From Streptomyces cavernicola (GTDB taxonomy: Bacteria > Actinomycetota > Actinomycetes > Streptomycetales > Streptomycetaceae): DNA of 58,139 nucleotides. Both the position numbers and the translations under genes were made by a program. Numbering within the stretch: the first letter of the stretch is position 1; each line of letters opens with the position of its first letter. The notes beneath the pieces are model-generated. The model saw nothing but the letters and a program-made list of their open reading frames with translations, was not told the DNA's origin and did no database searches. The stretch lies in assembly GCF_029968035.1 (NCBI RefSeq), contig NZ_JASCIQ010000049.1:1-58139 (forward strand). Direction: 5' to 3'. Below, piece by piece: positions 58,053 through 58,139 of this stretch.

Positions 58053-58139
58053 ATGGCCTCGCAGCCGACCCCCGCCCGCTTCAACCAGACCCGCGCGGAC
58101 GCCTTGCGCGCCGCCCTCGCCTCCCGCGTGGTGGTGGCC
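58053..58139 (+). CDS. metH: Methionine synthase (cobalamin-dependent), N-terminal fragment cut by the window edge
   Basis: Only 29 codons are present: MASQPTPARFNQTRADALRA then ALASRVVVA. The helix followed by RVVVA is how MetH homocysteine-binding domains begin (normally continuing DGAMGT). In S. coelicolor, as I recall, metH is the neighbour of gylR, divergently transcribed. GGGAG precedes ATG 58053 by about 8 nt. The call rests on a short match plus gene order. Confidence 0.65.
   Translation, partial: MASQPTPARFNQTRADALRAALASRVVVA

Overview
The window is very GC-rich chromosomal DNA from an actinomycete, almost certainly a Streptomyces. The evidence is the chaplin pair (chpH, chpC), the mycothiol gene mshC, the glycerol regulon gylR-glpF-glpK-glpD, an F420/LLM-type oxidoreductase, frequent GTG starts, several apparently leaderless genes, and short GC-rich palindromic repeats scattered between genes. 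The order metH-gylR-glpFKD ... PAC2-mshC-SCO1664 family-DUF3090 ... chpC-chpH matches what I remember of the Streptomyces core chromosome.

Layout. 1-585 is gene-free repeat DNA. 0.6-13.3 kb holds an MHS-type transporter, a Tat-exported NamZ-like muramidase, and a fatty-acid-type module: SDR, acyl-CoA ligase and TetR on the plus strand, acyl-CoA dehydrogenase and an APH-like kinase on the minus strand. Near-identical TetR-like palindromes lie ahead of both arms. Next come a histidine-rich protein, two DUF202 membrane proteins, a NUDIX enzyme, a KstD-like flavoprotein and an ASCH protein. 13.6-19 kb has a TPR-like protein, an APC permease, 1 kb of degenerate repeats, and a molybdopterin oxidoreductase coupled to a cytochrome b. 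19.3-21.6 kb is an NCS1 permease with an Asp/Glu/hydantoin racemase-type protein, followed by tRNA-Leu(GAG).

22-37 kb is conserved core: M20 peptidase, chaplins, DUF5703, a RecD2-like protein with degraded nucleotide-binding motifs, an aldo/keto reductase, an LLM oxidoreductase, a ferritin-like protein, CorA, and the phosphatase-DUF3090-SCO1664-MshC block with a PAC2 protein.

37.2-51.5 kb is an accessory island between the PAC2/mshC block and the glp regulon. It has a GntR/FCD regulator, a MarR regulator with a histone-like tail, a decayed MFS gene, and an eleven-gene minus-strand operon (49735 down to 39755): aldehyde dehydrogenase, extradiol-type VOC dioxygenase, aspartate-dehydrogenase-like enzyme, alpha/beta hydrolase, cupin, two SDRs, a ThDP enzyme, a VanB-type reductase, a 75-residue recombinase-like HTH protein and a Rieske oxygenase. 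A divergent MFS importer faces it. Two 25-bp imperfect palindromes sit in the divergent promoter, and a related core lies upstream of the MarR gene. This looks like a complete but unassigned aromatic ring-hydroxylation and meta-cleavage pathway, and it is the most interesting part of the window.

51.6-58.1 kb returns to core genes: a mycothiol-dependent isomerase family protein, glpD, glpK, glpF and gylR (minus strand) with GylR-like operators, and the first codons of metH at the right edge. All functional calls come from reading motifs; no database search was possible.
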